Of a stretch of 22,500 bases of DNA, positions 19,251 to 22,500 are shown piece by piece; the stretch's first letter is position 1; the number at the start of each line of letters is the position of its first letter. This DNA comes from Halisarca cf. caerulea (Eukaryota; Porifera; Demospongiae; Chondrillida; Halisarcidae): positions 1,852,501 through 1,875,000 of the forward strand of contig CAUJGJ010000093.1 in the NCBI GenBank assembly GCA_963170055.1, given 5' to 3'. The position numbers and the translations under genes are program-made. The notes beneath the pieces were generated by a model. The model saw only the letters and a list, made by a program, of their open reading frames with translations, searched no databases and was not told the DNA's origin.

Positions 19251-19308
19251 CAGAACAGACGGCAATCATTACTGATGCGAACAACCAGCCCAATCCGTCG
19301 TGAGCCAT
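19251..19308 (-). CDS. Start codon and signal-peptide exon
   Basis: 58 coding bases read MAHDGLGWLFASVMIAVCS plus one base. It has a short polar head and a hydrophobic core LGWLFASVMIAVCS, as in a secretory signal. The donor CTG|GTAAGT is close to consensus. Its last G joins the first two bases of the Ig exon to give Gly, continuing IAHGATIRR, so cleavage near CSG or AHG is likely. The start is favoured because it is the first ATG before the hydrophobic core, has G at +4 and C at -1/-2, and keeps phase 1 with the Ig exon. It targets the product to the secretory pathway. Confidence 0.82.
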
Positions 19309-19382
19309 GGCTCACAAATAAAAGTGGAGTGGAAGAATCATTCTAGTGAATACTTAGCAGTGATCAGCGAAGAAACGCTTGG
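19309..19382 (-). promoter_or_regulatory. 5' UTR / proximal promoter of the Ig/FN3 gene (inferred)
   Basis: Immediate upstream sequence of the start codon on the minus strand. No TATA box is evident. Further upstream it runs directly into the repeat copy at 19383-19514, so the transcription start may lie in repeat-derived DNA. The function is inferred from position only. Confidence 0.35.
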
Positions 19383-19514
19383 ATTGCGCAACAACACGGT
19401 TGGGTGACTCTTAGGCTCGCGTAGCCAGACCACAATATCGCCTCCATTATTCGGGGAATAAAAAGAATTATCAAAGTACTACATGCATAGGTCTACAAAC
19501 TGGACATTTAGAGT
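19383..19514. repeat. 132-bp direct repeat, copy L (upstream of the gene)
   Basis: Aligns base by base with 21706-21836. I count about 16 differences including one gap, so roughly 88% identity. Shared landmarks are ATTGCGCAACAAC, GGTGACTCTTAGGCTCGC, TAGCCAGACCACAATATC and ACATGCATAGGTC. Both copies have the same orientation and bracket the LINE fragment exactly. Confidence 0.9.
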
Positions 19515-20606
19515 TAACATCAACTCATACTAGACATGCTAACTCACATTCAGCTATCATCATCAATAACTGAATACCTTGGTGACTTGTATTCAAAGCT
19601 TCAGGCAATTGTGTCTACACCTGATTGGAATACTGATACTTTTGCCTTTAAATTAAACGGGGAGTCTTTCAAGGTGACACCATCTCACCCATCATCTTCC
19701 TCCTATGCTTTGACCCTCTGGTTAAGTTGGTCACTCAAGATCCTTCCAAAGGTTATACATCACATATACCAATACCTGACTCAGAATCTTCGCACCCTCT
19801 CAACTCCACCATTTATCTCTTATGGGATGAAGAACCCTCATCTGAACCGGTGGGATAGTACAATTGCCAGATATCCAGCCACAGTTTAGATGGCCTCTCT
19901 ACTGTCACTTATCCCAACTTAAGTACTGAGAACATTGATCTCTGCTTGCTGAAATAGGAATTGGCAAGGTCAAAGGCACCAAAATATCTCCCTTTGGAGA
20001 AGCCTCCACCTCATGTTGCACTTCCATGTATCTGAGAAAAATGAAAGAGCCTAAGATGTTGACAGCGAAGCCTCATTGTGGAAAAGCCTTTGCTGACGAC
20101 CTGTCAGTAATATCATCCAACAAATCCGACCATCAATCTACTCTCAACTCCATCCAGTAACATTGCACTTCTTGCATCTACCTTGCGCCATCCCTCCGTT
20201 TCTCCCTATGTGTCAGTAGTATCACCACTAGCCAGATTACCTCCATCCAACATCATGTCACGAAATTCCTGAGAACCTGGCTGTGCAATCAGCCCACTTG
20301 CACAGCAAAACATGTCCTAAGTTGCTGTTCAACAGCCCTCCACTCAGGAAGATTTACCTGGAGGTATGATATATCTATAGAGCCTTTAGGATCATCTTTG
20401 ACTTTGTCACCTGTCACCAACCAAATAGTCAAGTTTTTTTGTGATCTTGAAGGTCTTAGATCAGCTGAAAACCCTCTAGTCACTATTCCTAATTCTATCA
20501 ATCTCAGCACGCCCTGACATCGCCATCGTTTCATCAGGCTGCATCACACTGGTTGAATTAACAGTTCCTTGGGACAGTGCATGAGGATAGCCTCTCTGTG
20601 AAGTTG

Positions 20607-21105
20607 ACACTCCTTAGCTCGAACACTTGTTCAACTAGTTCACTGAATTCAACTCAATTCAACACATGCCAACACAAGCCAACTTAACACAACCAAAAAG
20701 TGAGACGATATTTATAGAAAACTAAACAGGATGACCCTTGAAAGATTAAAGGATGATACAAAACTCTTTGAAGACTAAACCATAAGTGAAAAGAACCTTT
20801 GACTTAAAGGACAATATGAGTGAAAATATACTTAATAGTGGCTACAAAACTGCTAGATAGACAAAATGCTAATGGATTGGAAATGGCTAGACACTGACCT
20901 GTACAGTCTACTAAAGCAAAAGGTGAACTACAGAAAAGATAACCTTAACTTCCTAGACTAAGCAAATACATCATATATAAGAAAAAGCCAACAAACTAAC
21001 ACACACACACAGAAGCCTCACAATTACAAGTACTCATGCTCAATCACACATACTAGTACTATAGTTAGTTCAAGCATACAATGCAAGGAGAATGAGGAAT
21101 CTTCA
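20607..21105. other. Unidentified insertion inside the LINE C-terminal region
   Basis: LINE similarity ends after EDSLSV (about 20581-20600) and resumes with an EKENYQ-like stretch at 21136. The intervening sequence contains no coding similarity, starts with AACTCAATTCAACACATGCC-like repeats and includes a short CA run (21001-21010). The boundaries are approximate and no inverted repeat or target duplication was recognised. Confidence 0.5.
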
Positions 21106-21522
21106 CACTCTCACAGGCCAAAAGGAGGAAAGAACGAGAAAGAAAACTACCAGCTTGCTCTTTCAGACCTCTGCAGTCTTGGGTTTAATGCTACTCTTGT
21201 TACCATCGAGATAGGCTGTCTGGGCCATCACAGACCAGACCTTTTCTCATCTCTCTAGAAAATTGCTCCATGCAATACCCCATCTGAAAGAACAGTACTC
21301 AGGGATAAGCTAGCACAATCTGTGATTGCTTCATCTCACATCATCTTTCGAGCTCACTGGGTTACTACATGGTCCTAGTTAAAGACAACAAACTATCGTT
21401 AATCTAGCTTTACTTATTCATCATCTCTTATTATGTTTCTTACTAGTTAAACTTATCTACCATTAATTTTATCACAGCAACCGCACACACCTACTTATTA
21501 TGCACACACCATGCATACATAA

Positions 21523-21574
21523 CTTTCCTTTTTCCTTTTCTTTCTTTTTTCTTTTCTTTCCTTTCTCCTCCTTC
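21523..21574 (+). repeat. Polypyrimidine tract
   Basis: About 52 bases of C and T only, within the presumed LINE 3' UTR. It creates a Phe/Ser-rich open frame that should not be called as protein. Confidence 0.9.
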
Positions 21575-21705
21575 ACTCTTATACTCTCTCACACGCACAA
21601 TGCCTTGCCAGGCTTCTTTATGTCAAGTTTACTTGACCCCTGTACATGTCCGAGGCTTCATTTTTTGTATCCATTATTGAATAATAATGAGTGTTCCCCC
21701 CTTGC

Positions 21706-21836
21706 ATTGCGCAACAACATGGTAGGGTGACTCTTAGGCTCGCATAGCCAGACCACAATATCACCGCCATTATCTGGGAACAAGAAGGATTATCAAAATA
21801 ATACATGCATAGGTCAACAAACTGGATTTTTAGAGT
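21706..21836. repeat. 132-bp direct repeat, copy R
   Basis: Partner of 19383-19514 on the distal side of the LINE. It abuts the 3' end of the second LINE fragment on its right. Confidence 0.9.
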
Positions 21837-21849
21837 GCCATTGAATGAA

Positions 21850-22480
21850 GTCATAGAATGTACTGAAATTACAGGCTGTTATTTCACATGCACCAAATGG
21901 CATGATTATGCATGATTCATAAATCGCTAAGTTGAGCCATAAGGTAGAGTAGATCATAATACGGATTTGGGAAGGAGAGGAATGGCAGAAATCACGAAAT
22001 GCCTGAATGATTTGGTCAATGATAATCCCTCGTGACCCAACTTGGATTGTCCACAACTTGCACGTGATACCAGCAGTTCTCATATTGGACAATACTCATG
22101 ATATATAGCAATCTCACTTCCTCATAGAGTCATCGGTAAAGTTTTTTCATAGCACACAGCTAGCTCTATCAAAATAACTTCCTTTAATTGCTTCATCCTT
22201 CCAGATAACAATATCTGGCCTTTCATTGGTGGGGAAAACGTGGGCTGAAAAGGCATGGACCAACAGACGTCAAATCAGCTGTTACCCTGTGATGGGATCT
22301 AACTTAAGGGAGGCAGTTATGGAAGAAGCTAAGGCATCCCAAGGAATTTTACTGTGCTTTGCTAATGAAAGGAAGCTTAATTACCACTTATGAACAAGCC
22401 TTAGGATGGATCCCGAATTCTTTTATCTTTTGGTAACCTATTGTGACTTCTATAAGTGCAACAACTCCACACTTTGAAGG
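21850..22480 (-). mobile_element. Second LINE C-terminal fragment, minus strand
   Basis: On the minus strand ERPDIVIWKDEA (about 22225-22190) is followed, after a one-base shift, by VILIELAVCYEK, then after degeneration by TCKLWTIQVGSRG (about 22062-22024) and a tail without further landmarks. The RPDIV, ELxVxxE and VGSRG order is that of the C-terminal end of invertebrate LINE ORF2. It differs in sequence from the plus-strand LINE, so it is a separate family or branch. It is broken by stops and by a truncated upstream part: WDALASSITAS around 22350-22310 is only weakly placed. Confidence 0.7.
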
Positions 22481-22500
22481 CTTAGCTTAATTTCATTTCA

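Larger units (their letters stand above)
2053..19308 (-). other. Multi-exon Ig/FN3 cell-surface or secreted protein gene (gene model, 3' part missing)
   Basis: Six minus-strand exons join in frame: 19308-19251 (signal peptide), 19102-18806 (Ig), 13869-13753 (Thr/Ser/Pro linker), 12033-11749, 4167-3877 and 2340-2053 (FN3). Every exon junction is phase 1: each internal exon opens with two bases of a codon and closes with one, and their lengths (297, 117, 285, 291, 288) are all multiples of three. Seen directly: domain motifs, AG acceptors and GT donors. Known: symmetric 1-1 exons are the usual form of shuffled extracellular modules. Inferred: that all six exons belong to one transcript; other exons may be missed in the long introns, and more FN3 modules, any membrane segment and the stop codon must lie left of 2053. 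I do not recognise an orthologue. The architecture fits an adhesion or receptor-like protein acting outside the cell. Confidence 0.75.
19515..21705 (+). mobile_element. 5'-truncated, broken LINE-type retrotransposon
   Basis: Sequence starts in mid-reverse transcriptase: DLYSKLQAIVSTPDW (about 19580-19624), then after a frameshift near 19660 GVFQGDTISPIIFLL (19661-19705). The catalytic strand appears as AFADD (20086-20100). Downstream are RFTWRYD (about 20350), FFCDLEGLRS (about 20434), then a shift to RPDIAI and LVELTVPWD (20510-20575), and finally VTIEIGCLGHH (about 21200). This order is the RT plus C-terminal region of a LINE family common in marine invertebrates (known from memory of the family, not checked). 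Many stops and frameshifts make it dead. The segment between the catalytic motif and RFTWRYD is shortened, and about 500 bp are inserted after 20607. About 21370-21705 would be the 3' UTR. Confidence 0.82.

Noticed and set aside
20289..20534. 81-residue minus-strand frame
   Set aside because: It is antisense to the LINE C-terminal region, which explains its openness.
21500..21730. Phe/Ser-rich plus-strand frame
   Set aside because: It is a translation of the polypyrimidine tract in the presumed LINE 3' UTR.

Overview
The window looks like eukaryotic, metazoan DNA. It is AT-rich, and its only convincing host gene is a chain of small exons, each coding one extracellular module, with consensus GT/AG splice sites and kilobase introns full of transposon remains. 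The module types (Ig, Thr/Ser/Pro linker, fibronectin type III) and the kinds of retroelement and MITE suggest a marine invertebrate, most likely a sponge. That placement is inference. I see no prokaryotic gene organisation, tRNA, rRNA or CRISPR array.

The host gene lies on the minus strand and reads right to left. A signal-peptide exon (19308-19251) is followed by an Ig-domain exon (19102-18806), a 39-residue Thr/Ser/Pro-rich linker exon (13869-13753) and three very similar FN3 exons (12033-11749, 4167-3877, 2340-2053). All internal exons are symmetric phase 1-1, and the signal exon ends in phase 1, so every junction keeps the frame. The predicted product is a secreted or membrane-anchored Ig/FN3 adhesion- or receptor-like protein. 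The last FN3 exon ends in a donor site and the window holds no terminal exon, so the gene should continue to the left, out of the window or past the retrotransposon at 3-1110. A decayed FN3 piece (4393-4468) shows that FN3 exon duplication has also produced losers.

The introns and flanks hold many mobile elements. From left to right they are: a broken Ty3/gypsy pol fragment (3-1110); a terminal-inverted-repeat family with three copies, two of them forming a large hairpin; a 377-bp hAT-type MITE with an exact 8-bp target duplication (3330-3706); a 1.68-kb element with CAGGGGCGG ends (4646-6324); two 170-bp pogo/Tigger-like MITEs (6378-6550 and 15176-15345); a TIR element nested in one hairpin arm and carrying 42 TA units (7705-8298); and further TA-flanked TIR elements at 9955-10039, 10253-10880 and 11262-11720.

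Upstream of the host gene a 5'-truncated, many-times-broken LINE (19515-21705, plus strand) sits between two 132-bp direct repeats about 88% identical. One of these repeats covers the gene's proximal upstream region. A second LINE C-terminal fragment (about 22480-21850) lies on the minus strand at the right edge. Long stretches between these features (1314-2052, 6551-7116, 12034-13752, 13870-15175, 15346-16564, 16758-18805) show no supported gene.
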